A stretch of 64,000 nt of DNA, taken from Przewalskia tangutica (Eukaryota; Streptophyta; Magnoliopsida; Solanales; Solanaceae). Shown piece by piece: positions 11,971-22,515 of the stretch. Position numbers and translations under genes: made by a program. Under the pieces are notes generated by a model. That model did not search any database and had not been told where the DNA came from. It worked only from the letters and a program-made list of their open reading frames with translations. Within the stretch, counting starts at the first letter, position 1. Every line of letters starts with the position of its first letter. Where the stretch lies: assembly GCA_029844215.1 (NCBI GenBank), contig CM056728.1:56955789-57019788 (forward strand). The letters run 5' to 3'.

Positions 11971-14199
11971 CAATCAATCAGATAGCCGGCCCTCCATCGA
12001 GAGACTCGGTAGCACAGAATCAAAACACTTGCACAACAAAGGCTATCACAACAATCATAAGCAAGTTCAACGTACTCATAGAATTTCATTTTATTACAAC
12101 AAAACCGGGTTTTAACCCCAAGGTACTACGTACTTTAATTCGTTTAAAAAGATCCATTTCTTTTATGAAGGTCACACGATACCCGTAGTATCAACATAGA
12201 ATAACTATCATTTTTAAGTAAACCAAAACAATTTCCATACCTTCTTTTTAAACCCATTTAAGACAAAACCATGCCTTTCTTTTAAACCAAAAACACTTCA
12301 ATTCCTCAAGTCTCTTTTCTTTTAGAAATCAAGTTCCTTACTTTGGAATTTAAGAAAAATCAATACTTGTTATTAATGACCTTATTAAAGCAACCATGAT
12401 CTAGGAAATGTAATACAATTTTGTCTTATCTTAGCTTCTATGCAGATGGAGGTTTCTACTTGTTTTAATAATATTAATTATTTGTCAATATATTTTCCTT
12501 TATTAACGCTGCAGTGGTTTGTTCGATACTTATTCTCATTTCCGAAATCAAGATAACATTATTATTCAAAACCAAGTACTCATTACGCACGAATGAGGTT
12601 TCACAACTTTCCACACAATTCAAGTTCTTCACATATCAAATCAAGTCAAATATAAGTCAAGTCTCTTATCTTTTTAAAAATCAATAAACCATTCCTTTAC
12701 CTACATAAAGTTGTTATAATTAACTTCCCATAAAGCCATTATAACACTTTATGTTTTAAACCAACCAAATTCGTTTAGCACATGTACGTCTACCGTACTA
12801 CATAGTTTAAAATAATCATGCTAGAAAGGATAGGAAGAGGTTCACATACCTCGCGACGATTATCGACAATTAGCAAAATGCTCCAAAGTACTATAACCTT
12901 GCTAGCCTTTTCCACCCTTCAAGTAGAATACGCTACTCGTAGTACTTCAACCTATAATGGCCATGAAACGTCTATTAACCTCTAGATCTCTTCGTAGAAT
13001 ATTTCTAAGAACAAGTTCCATATCCTACGGAAAATTCGGCAGCACCTCCCCCGTTTCTACTCAATTTCCCACCTTTTCCAATGCCCGATAACCGTGATTA
13101 ACCTACTATAAGTAAGGTGCAATAATACTGAAATCTAAAGAAGGGGATAACACGCCCAAACGGAACGCGATTAACAATCTCTCCTTCATAATAATAATAA
13201 GTAAGGGGATAACACGCCCAAACGGTAACGCGGTTTACTATCTCCCTTCATAATAACAATAAGTAAAAGAAGGGGATAACACGCCCAAACGGTAACGCGG
13301 TTTACTATCTCCCTTCATAATAACAATAAGTAAAGAAGTCCAAAGTAAAAAGTCCAAAGTAGATGCGGTCCTTAAGTTGGGGTCCTTGGCCAACTTTTAC
13401 AATAATACTTATCCAATTACTTCATTAGTCCTTCAACTTATATTCCAATCTTTATATAAGTTATAGTTTCTTTGTTGTTAACTTCTTAGCAAGTAATGGA
13501 TACATTTTACCATTTTAATGGCTAACATGCCAATTCTCTTTTTAATATCTTAACAAGATCCAAATCTTTCTTTATATCTTATAGTCCATAATATACTTCC
13601 AATATATGTATAATATCCATATATACATAATAATCAAATTCACAAAGAGGTTAAGGTTCATTACCTCAAGATAGTCCAAAAAACGTGACTGTCCAGATTT
13701 TTAGCTACTGCTTCGTCAGCTGAACTTGCAACGTCGATAACTCTCTACTACAGTGTCCTATCGACGAGTGGTTGATTTCGTTGGAAACTAGACTCGACGA
13801 ACTTCTTTTTAGGCTTTTGAAACACCCAAAAACACCTTATATGCTAGGAGATATTCCCTTCCAAACTTGACTAAGAATCTGCCCAAAACAGTTTCGAAAA
13901 TCTGCCTACTCTCGGCCAAGGGGAGGTTTTTGAGGCTAGGGGTGTGAAATCTTGTCTAACTCTTTTCTTTTTATAAAGCAAATCGACTTCGATTCTTGAA
14001 TAATCCACATCACTTCTGCTTCTATTGGAACACAAGATTCCCCTTTTCTGTGGAAAAGGCCCGTATCAATAATTCTGATTTTACGTATGGACAATTCCTC
14101 AATTAGTTGTGGAAGCCGTTTTGTTGTTGGATCTTCCTAACACATTAAGGAAGAACACTTATAAGTTTAATAATTTTTGGACAACATTTGGTTAGGGGA

Positions 14200-14214
14200 G
14201 GGGGGGGGGGGGGG
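14200..14214 (+). repeat. G15 homopolymer in solo LTR X
   Basis: Fifteen consecutive G bases preceded by GGGGA, near the promoter end of the LTR. Similar shorter G-runs lie in the same part of the other LTRs. Its exact length is unreliable in most assemblies. Confidence 0.7.
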
Positions 14215-14307
14215 TTGGACGAAATCAAGATAGAGAAGGAGGGAGAGGAAATGTTTTTCAAGTCTTGTAATATGTTAAGTGTGGCTGATTTTCATCCACT
14301 AAGGGGG

Positions 14308-14316
14308 TTTATATAG
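14308..14316 (-). promoter_or_regulatory. LTR promoter TATA box (X)
   Basis: TTTATATAG on the plus strand reads CTATATAAA on the minus strand, just before a C-tract (GGGGG on plus). This matches the position and context of TATAAATACCC in the other minus-strand LTRs. Transcription would run leftwards. Confidence 0.55.
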
Positions 14317-14968
14317 CACAACCAAGGGTTGAGATTAACACATGTGTAAGGTAGAGATCATATGTGAAGGTTCCTTCCCACACTTGTCTTACTAAAGCCA
14401 TGCAAGACTTGCCCACTAAACTTAGCCAAATTCATCCAAGCCAAGACTAGTCATGCAAGACTTTTGGCCACTTGTCTTGCCTACTTGTCCACTCAATTTC
14501 GTCCCACATGGCCCAATCTAGGGGTGACACTTGTCGCCCTCCTATTGGTCCAAAATATTTTATCTCTCGAAATAATTCCATAATCGTAAAAATATTGTTG
14601 AAAACGTAAAATTCCCTTCACAAGGTTCGGAATAATTTTCATCGGAAAACAATTCTATCAATCTTACCCTAATTAGGGCGTATACATTGTACGTACGTCC
14701 TCACATACATACTCCGGAACTACGGGGCATAACAATTCGGGTGTGATATATATTATGGCAGCCTTGACGGCATTGCCTTTGTTTTAGAAGAAGGATGTAA
14801 CTGCGTTTGGTTATGTATGCATATACGTCCAGGGAGGTAGCCTTATCGACTAACCTGTTTTTTTATTTTTTTTGTTGATTTATTTTTATCATGTAATGTT
14901 CACTGATTATCTCTCGATGTATACGTAGTGGTGCCTGTAGGGCACGATCGCGAGCCGGGGTCGTGACA

Positions 14969-14979
14969 AAAGTGGTATC
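14969..14979 (+). other. Primer-binding site fragment of P, cut by E
   Basis: AAAGTGGTATC follows the TGACA end of LTR P. TGGTATC is the start of a tRNA-iMet complement. The match stops where element E begins, so E integrated inside this primer site; GTATC (14975-14979) is the expected left target duplication. Confidence 0.7.
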
Positions 14980-15611
14980 TGTCACGACCCGATCCCGGGC
15001 CCGTGACTGGTGCCTTACCCCGGGCACCCTAGTGATACAACATCAGAGTAACCAGCGGAATATAAAACAAGGCATGAAACAATATGAAGTGAAAAACAGT
15101 TTATCTGAGAAAAGTTGTCTTTCGGCATATATATATATATATGTTTGAGCGATACATCCCTTTACAAACCTGCCCACAACAAAGATTACATACCTCTAAG
15201 AATGTTATAACAACTATGACGGGACAGGGCCCCGCCATACCACTGAATGTACAAGAACCTACAACTCAGGAAACATACCAAAAGATAAGCCTCTGGAGAA
15301 ACGGAGCTTCCCAATACGCTGAATTGTGATCCTATGAGCGAGGATCAACAAGTGTACTTACTGCGACATGAACGCAGCCCCCCGAAGGAGGTCAGTACAA
15401 CAGGTACCAAGTATGTGAAACTGAAAATATTGTAAACGAAATCATAACAGTCTAAAATAAAACAGGAGACATGTATGATAACAAAACTACAGTTCACAAC
15501 ATAAAAGCAGTCATGTCAAGTCAGGGACTCACGCCCTCAAAGTCATCCCTCATGCCCGTGGAACTCCTTCCTCACCGCCTAGCCTAGGTATAAATCTTAT
15601 GATACGTAGAA

Positions 15612-16095
15612 CGTGTCTCGGCCCATCTCATGGACTCGGTGTCGGATCGTATGGAATACATTCCCGGCCCATCTCATGGACTCGGTATAGAATCGTGTGG
15701 AATACATTCCCGGTTCATCCCATGAACTCGGTATCGTGTGAAATACATTCCCGGTTCATCCCATGAACGCGGTGTCGAGTGAAATACATTCTCGGTTCAT
15801 CCCATGAACTCGGTATCGTGTGAATACATTCGGTTCATCCCGTGAACGCGGTGTCGAGTGGAATACATTCGGTTCATCCCGTGAACGCGGTGTCGAGTGG
15901 AATACATTCGGTTCATCCCATAAACGCGTGTCGAGTGGAATACATTCGGTTCATCCCATGAACGCGTGTCGAGTGAAATACATTCCCGGTTCATCCCATG
16001 AACGCGGTGTCGAGTGGAATACATTCCCGGTTCATCCTATGAACGCGGTGTCGAGTGAAATACATTCCCGGTCCATCCCATGGATGCGGTATAGA
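15612..16095 (-). repeat. Minisatellite, 41-42-base unit, in E 3' LTR
   Basis: About a dozen units of the form CCCGGTTCATCCCATGAACG, CGGTGTCGAGTGGAATACATT. Units at the left end carry CCCATCTCATGGACTCGG instead. 'TTCATCCCATGAA' and 'CCATCTCATGG' are dyads, so each unit can fold. The matching array in the other LTR of E is at 30266-30785. Confidence 0.9.
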
Positions 16096-17693
16096 ATCGA
16101 CCATAACATTTAAACGCTCTTTTAAGACAGATTAAGATAATACCATGCTTTCCTTTTAAATCAACTAAGGCAATATTATGCCCTCCTTTTTAAACCAAAA
16201 CACTTTCCTTTTTAAAGTCAAGTAACAACATTCTTTTCCAAAAGTTCAAGTTGCCTAATTTCAAATACTCAAGTCTTTTAGTTTCGAAAGATTCCATAGT
16301 TCATAGTCTTAATCAAATAACGTAATTTTTTTTAAAACAATTGAATAACGTATGCCTTATGTGTGAGTAGGTTATTCTTGTTTATAACAATCTTATTAAA
16401 GCAGCCATGATCTAGGAAATGTAATACAATTTTGTCTTATCTTAGCTTCTATGCAGATGGAGGTTTCTACTGGTTTTAATATAATTTAATTATTGTCAAT
16501 ACATTTTCCTTTATTAACGCTGCAGTGGTTCGTTCGATACTTATTCTCGCTTTCAAATCAAGAAAACATTATTCTTTAAAACCAAGTACTCATTACTCAC
16601 GAATGAGGTTTCACACTTTTTAACAAAATTCATATCAATTCAATTAAGTCAAGTCTCTTATCTTTTAAGATCAAGTCTCTTAACTTCTAAAATCAATAAA
16701 CCATTCTTTTTATCTCTCTTAAGTCGTTATACCTAAATTCCCATAAAGCTAGTATAACTCTTAAGCTTTCAAAACCAAGTATTACTCTTCTTTCAAAAAC
16801 GATTCTTAATTCCTTTGAAATACTTCAAGATTCTTATTAATTAAAACTCAAGTCAAAAGACATCGAAGTAAAACCACGTTCAGTTAACACACGTACGTCT
16901 ACCGTACTATATATATTCTTTTAAATTATCATGCTCAAGAGGATAGGAAGAATCACATACCTCGCGACGATTACCGATAATTAGCAAAAACTCCAAAGTA
17001 CTATAATATCCTGCTAGCCTTTTCCACCCTTCGAGTAGAATACGCTACTCGCGATCTTCAACCTATAACGGTCATATAAGTCTATCAACGCCTAGACTAC
17101 TCAGAATAATTCTAGATACAAGATTCCTTATTCTATGGAAAATTGGGCAGACTTCCCTACCCACAAACTACACAAGTTCATCAGAATACGGTCCTATGTA
17201 AGTCTGATTCATTCTCTTCTTTTATACCATCCTTATATACGTCTTATACTCATTTCTATACTACTACAGTATGTAGTTTCCAATTACAAATAGAAGGACA
17301 AAGATATTTACCTCGACAAGCCCAAAATTATCCAAGTTTAAAAGTCGATTCTGAGCAAGGTTTAGCTCCTATTCTGTACGCTCCAATTCGCTCCAAGAAA
17401 CCCTTAGAAGTTCTACACAACTTCTACTTAATACTTCAACCAACTATGAAGATTTTCCCTAGGGTTTCGTTTAGTGACTAAAGGAAGTATAGTAGTATTT
17501 TCCGGGCTTTTAGTATAGAGGTAACTTTGGGAATACTACAAGACCAAGGGGGTATTTCACGAGAACAACTAGGAGGGGTTTCGCCGAGGGCCTCACAAAG
17601 GGGAGGGGAGGTTGGACGAGCTTAAAAGGGAGGAGGGATTTTGCCTTGGAATTTCACAAGTGTGGATGAAGAATAAGTCTTGAACTTAAAGGG

Positions 17694-17701
17694 TATTTAT
17701 A
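17694..17701 (-). promoter_or_regulatory. LTR promoter TATA box (E 3' LTR)
   Basis: TATTTATA on plus is TATAAATA on minus, preceded (on minus) by a CCAAT-type motif in GGCCATTGATTGGCC and followed by CCC. The LTR begins about 405 bases upstream at 18106, giving a short U3 and a leader of over 2.5 kb to the PBS end. Transcription start itself is not visible. Confidence 0.65.
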
Positions 17702-17874
17702 GGCCAATCAATGGCCAAGATCAAAGCAAGTGGAGGGTGAAGATTTGGACAAGTGTGTGTGGGTCCCACCTTATCCATCTACTACAAAAATATCTAGCCA
17801 AACATTGACCAAAGGTTTATGGCATTTTCCATGAAAAAAACGTGCCAACCACTCCCCACAATTGCCGTCCACTT

Positions 17875-17897
17875 GAGGGTGACAAGTGTCGCCCTCT
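17875..17897 (-). promoter_or_regulatory. U3 palindrome (E 3' LTR)
   Basis: GAGGGTGACA, two bases, then TGTCGCCCTC: ten-base arms with one mismatch. The copy in H at 36332-36353 is perfect. It lies about 175 bases upstream of the TATA box in element orientation. Confidence 0.6.
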
Positions 17898-18106
17898 CGT
17901 TGGTCCAAAATATTTCATCTCTCGGAAAAATCCGTAAAAATTATAAATGTCGCAACCGTAATTTTCCCTTCGCAAGGTCCGGAAAACTTTTCGCCTGAAA
18001 CAATTCTTTTCGCTAGTTGTGCACAATTTCGTCCCTTATGCCTACTTAAGGCTTGAACTTTGCACGCACGCCTCACGCATACATACTGGAAATACGGGGT
18101 ATAACA

Positions 18107-18141
18107 TTCTCCCCTCCTTAGAAACATTCGTCCCGAATGTT
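18107..18141 (-). other. Polypurine tract and adjoining dyad of E
   Basis: TTCTCCCCTCCTTAG directly follows the LTR; on minus it is CTAAGGAGGGGAGAA, a typical PPT. Next to it AACATTCG (18123-18130) and CGAATGTT (18134-18141) form perfect eight-base arms around TCC. The dyad is repeated beside the PPT of A, H and C, and in altered form in B, D, F and the plus-strand element at 6376. Confidence 0.85.
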
Positions 18142-19130
18142 CCTTCTCAAGACAGATAACGATAAAGTTCCTCTTTAACTTAAACAGTTTGCAAATGCCA
18201 CACATGGCCACAATACAACACGCGCAAATACTTAAATCCAAGTCCACAAGGAATCACCTCTAGCATCACAAAAGCTCCCACCCACGGTCTAAAAGGTATT
18301 CCCTTCGCACCTTTACTTCACAAAAGTAATGATCATTTCTATTTTCTCAGCACATGTTCACTTCTTTCCTCACTCGTCGTACTCTTCTCGAACACTTGAA
18401 CTCTTTCTAGTATACGTACCATACTTCAGTCATCACTACAGTTTCCAAAATCTTTGGAGTCACTACCTCCAAACTTGGTCATCTTACTAGCCTCGAATTC
18501 CTTCAAGGCCATTCCCGGCCTTCACGATCCGATTATGGTCGAACACGTCCATGAACTCATACAGTGGTTATCTAAACTTGGGCCTAGCGCCCTCGTGACC
18601 CTACCACCTGGCGGGACCACCTCGAACTGACCCCACCACATTATAGGCCGTGGGTTGACCCGCGATCGGTCCTCAACCCGACCCGCTATCGCGCCAAACT
18701 CTTGTTCCCCCGATCCGGAACAATCTTACTGATTAAGTCACGAAAACCTAGTGGTCTTCTTAGCTCAACTACACTCTTTCATTTCATACCACTCAGGGAC
18801 TTATCACACAAAAATATTTCACGCATACTATGCACTCCGATAAAGGTCAACATAAACATAAATCTTTTACCCAAGATGGCCTCGCGTCTAAGGTCTCTAC
18901 GTATAAAACTCTAAGGCTCACACTTTTCCTATCCCCAATCTTACCCTTTTTACTAACCATGATTTCTAATCACAAGTTAACATAATGCTATCTGAACATA
19001 ATACTTAGCACTTCATTATAACATCAACGCATACTAGTCTCTAGAGGGGTAAGAATATACCAGATCAATCGCTTCATTTTCCTTCGTCGCTCTAACCTTA
19101 ATCACACTGCGCATAGCTATAGAAGGCGAT
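18142..19130 (-). other. Noncoding segment in place of pol (E)
   Basis: No RT, RNase H, integrase or protease motif is present in any frame I read. The first 100 bases resemble the 3' untranslated region of B; the rest is a segment shared with A (24700-25380), C (41505-42040), in part D (57420-57780) and the plus-strand element at 5830-5990. It includes 'AAACTTGGGCCTAGCGCCC' and 'CTCGTGACCCTACCACCTGG'. Origin unknown; it may be captured sequence or an old pol-gag spacer. Confidence 0.7.
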
Positions 19131-19149
19131 GAACACGCCATCGACCGTT

Positions 19150-20314
19150 AGGTCGCGTCATTCTGCCTCGCATTCTCCTATAAGCACGCCTCGTCACATG
19201 GCCCCGACGGCCGCAGGTGAAACAAGTACCAGTAAAAAGACGACATTCCCCGGGATGACGCTTGCCACATCGTGCACACTGAGGGGACATGAATCCTGCT
19301 GGCTAGAACCCATGTATATCTCAGAAACTAAGCCACGAGCTCGACCAGCTCGAATACCCCGAACGTCACAAGGCGCGGAGGACCACTGCATCGGGCGGAG
19401 GTACATAACTAACTGGCCGAGGCGGTTCGCCGAAAGTTATCAAAGGACCTGCTGCTCGGCCTCTTCGCGATCTCGGCCATTCCGTCGACCTCTCGCTCCT
19501 CACATCCAAGTGCATAAGCTGCATGCGGGCAATGTCCATGCGGTGAAGAGCTACACCCAAACAAGCCTCTGCCAAGTAGTCATCGAGTCCGGTGACGTAA
19601 CGGTGCACTCTGTCCTCCATGTCAGCTACTAATGCGGGGACGTACCGAGCTAATGAGTCAAACTCCACGTTGTACTCCCGAACCGTACGCCGGTGCGCTT
19701 AATGTCAAAAATCAGAGGCGAGCCCTTCTCATCTGTGGAGGCAAGAAATGTGCAAGAAATGCCACGAGAACTCGTCCCATACTGGAAGTGCATACTCTCC
19801 GGGACAGCTCGCGAATCAAACGATCGGCTGCAGATCACGCAACCGATGCGAACCTAAGACCACCGACTCGGTCTCGAAGCCTTGATCACTCTCATGATCC
19901 GTCAGAATCGCTGTCGAATGAACTCCTGCGGATCATCCTCGTGCCTCGACCGTAGAACTGCGGCGGGCTACAACTCGAGAAAGTCCGTAGCCTCAAACTA
20001 TCCGATCTCGGGTGAACCATGGGTACTATTGAACTGAACTGCTGCGTCCATCTTATCCTCAAGTCAGCCACGATCACGGCAGATGGCGGGCTCTTTGTAC
20101 CCCAACTCCTCCGCTCCGGTGTGGGTGGAGGCTCAGTCTTGTGGTCTCGTGACCACCGCTGCGGCTCTAAACTCTCTTTGAAGTGGCGTCGCAAAACTCG
20201 CCGTCGAAGCACTATCTCGAGTAATGGCCAGGGCTGCGCCCTCGTACTCCTCAGATCCTACTAGCGGCTTCCTCGTGCCTTGCCCATCTGGGCGGGTTGC
20301 CTGCGCGGAGGCAT
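19150..20314 (-). pseudogene. gag remnant of element E
   Basis: Capsid/nucleocapsid polyprotein of a gypsy element, reading leftwards from a methionine at 20314. Seen in separate frames: the HPRSDSLRLR...PPQFYG segment near 19990-20030 that opens the Retrotrans_gag domain, the EFDSLARYVP...RVHRYVTGLDDYL segment (19540-19668), and a CCHC zinc knuckle starting CFTCGRRGHV near 19195-19235. The frame is broken several times; by comparison with A many breaks fall at CAG, CTG or CCG, so some may be consensus errors. Gag alone would allow packaging but not reverse transcription. Confidence 0.8.
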
Positions 20315-20501
20315 AGCGGTAAAACGAAATACGTCGGAGGGTCCAACTTATAACCGGCTCTAAGGCACGATCTCGGAATGAGAAGAATGAAACCAATCCT
20401 AAATGTCCTGCAGCCTCACGATTATAGATGTGGTGCACAACATCGATAATCAAGACTCTACTAGACACGATGCAGTAGACACTTTCGGAAGGATTAACAC
20501 G

Positions 20502-20516
20502 GCTCGATACCACTTT
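20502..20516 (-). other. Primer-binding site of E
   Basis: GCTCGATACCACTTT on plus reads AAAGTGGTATCGAGC on minus, directly after the LTR end. TGGTATC...GAGC matches the complement of tRNA-iMet except for one missing base in the 'CAGAG' part. The same one-base variant occurs in A, B and C. Confidence 0.8.
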
Positions 20517-21142
20517 TGTCACGACCGATCCGGGCGTGGGTGCCTACCGGGCACCCTAGTGATACAACATCGAGTAACCGGAATATAAAACAAGACATGA
20601 AACAATATGAAGTGAAAAAGCAGTTTATTCGAGAAAAGTTGCCTTCGGCTATATATATATATATATATGTTTGAACGATTACATCCCTTTTACAAACTCC
20701 GCCACAACAAGATTACTACAAACCTCTAAGAATGTTATAACAACTATGACGGGGCGGGGCCCGCCATACCTCGAATGTACAAGAACCTACAACTCGGAAA
20801 CATACCAAAAGATAAGCCTCGGAGAAACGGAGCTTCCTAATACGTTGAGCGTGATCCATGAGCGAGGATCAACAACCGGTGTACCTCTACACTGCGACAT
20901 GAACGCAGCCCCGAAGAGGTCGATCTGGCGGTACCAAGTATGTGGCCCGAAAATCAGAACGAAATCATAATATCTAAAATAAAGCAGAGACATAGATGAT
21001 AACAAAACTACGATTCACAACATAAAAGCGATCATGTCAAGTCGTGGACTCACGCCTCAGTCATCCCTCGTACGTGGAACTCTTCCGCCACCGGCGATCT
21101 AGGTATAAATCGTATGATACGTATAACGTGTCTCGGCCCATC
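20517..21142 (-). mobile_element. Element E 5' LTR, first part
   Basis: Begins TGTCACGACC beside the PBS and matches the left LTR of E from 14980 up to the 'CTCGGCCCATC' that opens the minisatellite. It is cut by A at 21143; CCATC (21138-21142) is A's target duplication. Compared with the left LTR it shows many small differences at CAG, CTG and CCG (e.g. GTCGTGGACTC for GTCAGGGACTC). Confidence 0.85.
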
Positions 21143-21865
21143 TGTCACGACCGAACCGGGCGTGGTCGTGCCTACCGGGCACCCTAGTGATACAACATCG
21201 AGAGAAAAACCGTGAAATAAAAACTTAAACATACGATTGTAGATATGGATCAAGATAAAGAAAATAGGCCAACCAAAGCGGTTGCCTTCCAACATATATA
21301 TATATATAGACATTTGAGCGATTACAATCCTTACACCCGCCCGTGATTACTCTGGACCTCTAAGATTTTCTGACAAATATGACGGACGGGGCCCCGCCAT
21401 ACCACGAATGTACAAGAACCTCTGGACTCGTGGTAACATACAAAGATAAGCCTCAGGAAGAGCAGACTTCCAATCTGCTGAAAGGTGATCCTAAAGCGGG
21501 GATCGACGGCCGATGTACCTCTACTGCGGCATGAATACGACCCGAAGGAGGTCGATCTAACAGTACCAAGTATGTGAAAGCGTAAAATCGTAAATGAAAT
21601 CATAGTAGTCTATATAAAGCAGGAGACATGTATGATAATCAAACTACAGTACACCACATATAAACAGTCATATCAAGTCAGGGACTCACGCCCTCCAAAT
21701 CATCACTCGTGCCCGTGGAATTCCTTCCTCACTGCGGCGATCATGATAGAACAACACCAAGGAGTATATATATGAACACCAGGTCCCACCTGTGTCAATA
21801 AAACCGTACGGGGCAAGTATAACTACCAGATCCGACCGTACCAATAATACTGTACAACTATATCA

Positions 21866-22210
21866 TGAAGGCGACCGCGTGGCAAGTGCACTCGCCTCGC
21901 GAGATCCACTGCGTCACGTGGCGGCGGGGGCAAGTGAATCGGCGGGCACGATCACAACCGTAAGTCACGAAGCTCCATCAAAACCGACTCGCGAAGGCGA
22001 CCGTGGCAAGTACACTAGCCTCGCGAGATCCACCGCGTCACGTGGTAGCGGCGGGCAAGTGAATCGGCGGGCACCCGATCACAACCGTAAGTCACGATAC
22101 CGCGCGAAGGCGACACGTGGCAAGTGCGATAACCGCTACCAGATCCACCGCGTCACGTGGCGGCGGGGGCAAGTAAGCGACGCGCGATCACAACCGTAAG
22201 TCACGATACT
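21866..22210 (-). repeat. Minisatellite with CACGTGGC boxes (A 3' LTR)
   Basis: Three units of about 110-125 bases. Each contains GCGACACGTGGCAAGT (or an altered form), GATCCACCGCGTCACGTGGC, a GGGGCAAGT and GATCACAACCGTAAGTCACG. CACGTGGC is a G-box/ABRE core. The first copies read CCGCGTGG or CCGTGG instead of CACGTGG, possibly consensus errors. The partner array is at 27515-27890. Confidence 0.85.
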
Positions 22211-22415
22211 TCGCCATAACCATAATGGTCACATGTCCACAGAATCCATCAACGGTGTGGACATGCCCATGTAACAATGCTAATGGAAGTATACCCGTGG
22301 AATCTCCCGTCACCAGATGCGTCAAGTAAGTTCTCAACAAGTCAACCGGCCCTCCATCGAGAGACGCGGTAGTATAGAAACACAATTCTCGCACAACAAA
22401 GACTATCACCATAAG

Positions 22416-22515
22416 CATAGACAAGTTACACAACACCAAACATAGGCAAGTTACACAACAACAAGCATAGGCAAGTTACACAACAACACGCATAGGCAAG
22501 TTATACATAACTCAA
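22416..22515 (-). repeat. Short tandem repeat, about 28-base unit (A 3' LTR)
   Basis: Four units of CATAGGCAAGTTACACAACA followed by ACAAG or a variant. The partner is at 28078-28168 in the other LTR. It follows the G-box array and precedes conserved LTR sequence. Confidence 0.85.

Larger units (their letters stand above)
10546..14734 (-). mobile_element. Solo LTR X (minus strand) inserted in LTR P
   Basis: On the plus strand it runs from TGTCACGACC to GGGGCATAACA, the full terminal pair of the family, 4189 bases, with ATTCG on both sides. No internal region, PBS or PPT is attached, so it is a solo LTR left by recombination between two LTRs of a former insertion. Its length exceeds that of the other minus-strand LTRs mainly through an 0.8-kb minisatellite and AT-rich U3 sequence. 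Confidence 0.9.
6409..14968 (+). mobile_element. Plus-strand LTR (P), interrupted by solo LTR X
   Basis: Starts TGTTACACCCC after a PPT and ends GGGGTCGTGACA before AAAGTGGTAT, the start of a primer-binding site. Removing X plus one 5-base duplication leaves about 4.36 kb of LTR (6409-10545 and 14740-14968). It is flanked by a PPT on the left and a PBS on the right, so it was both the 3' LTR of one internal region and the 5' LTR of another, as in a tandem or recombinant element. It shares with the minus-strand LTRs the 'CCTTCGGGG' hairpin and the GGGGCC region near 10300-10450, and a GACACGTGTC palindrome in U3. Confidence 0.8.
14980..18106 (-). mobile_element. Element E 3' LTR
   Basis: Starts TGTCACGACCC and ends GGGGTATAACA, 3127 bases; both ends match the family termini, and the right end abuts the PPT. 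It holds the hairpins near the TGTCACG end (GGTGCC/GGCACC, GGGCGGG-type), a 41-42-base minisatellite, and a TATAAATA promoter. No protein-coding function is expected; the open frame 17143-17481 is antisense to the element. Confidence 0.9.

Noticed and set aside
11115..11973. Overlapping open frames up to 107 codons on both strands
   Set aside because: They arise from the minisatellite of solo LTR X, whose units are often near a multiple of three. No domain, no start context, and the frames shift wherever a unit length changes.
19129..19632. 167-codon plus-strand frame
   Set aside because: It is the antisense shadow of gag in element E. The plus-strand frames at 21792, 25468 and 57780 are likewise rejected (LTR or gag antisense).
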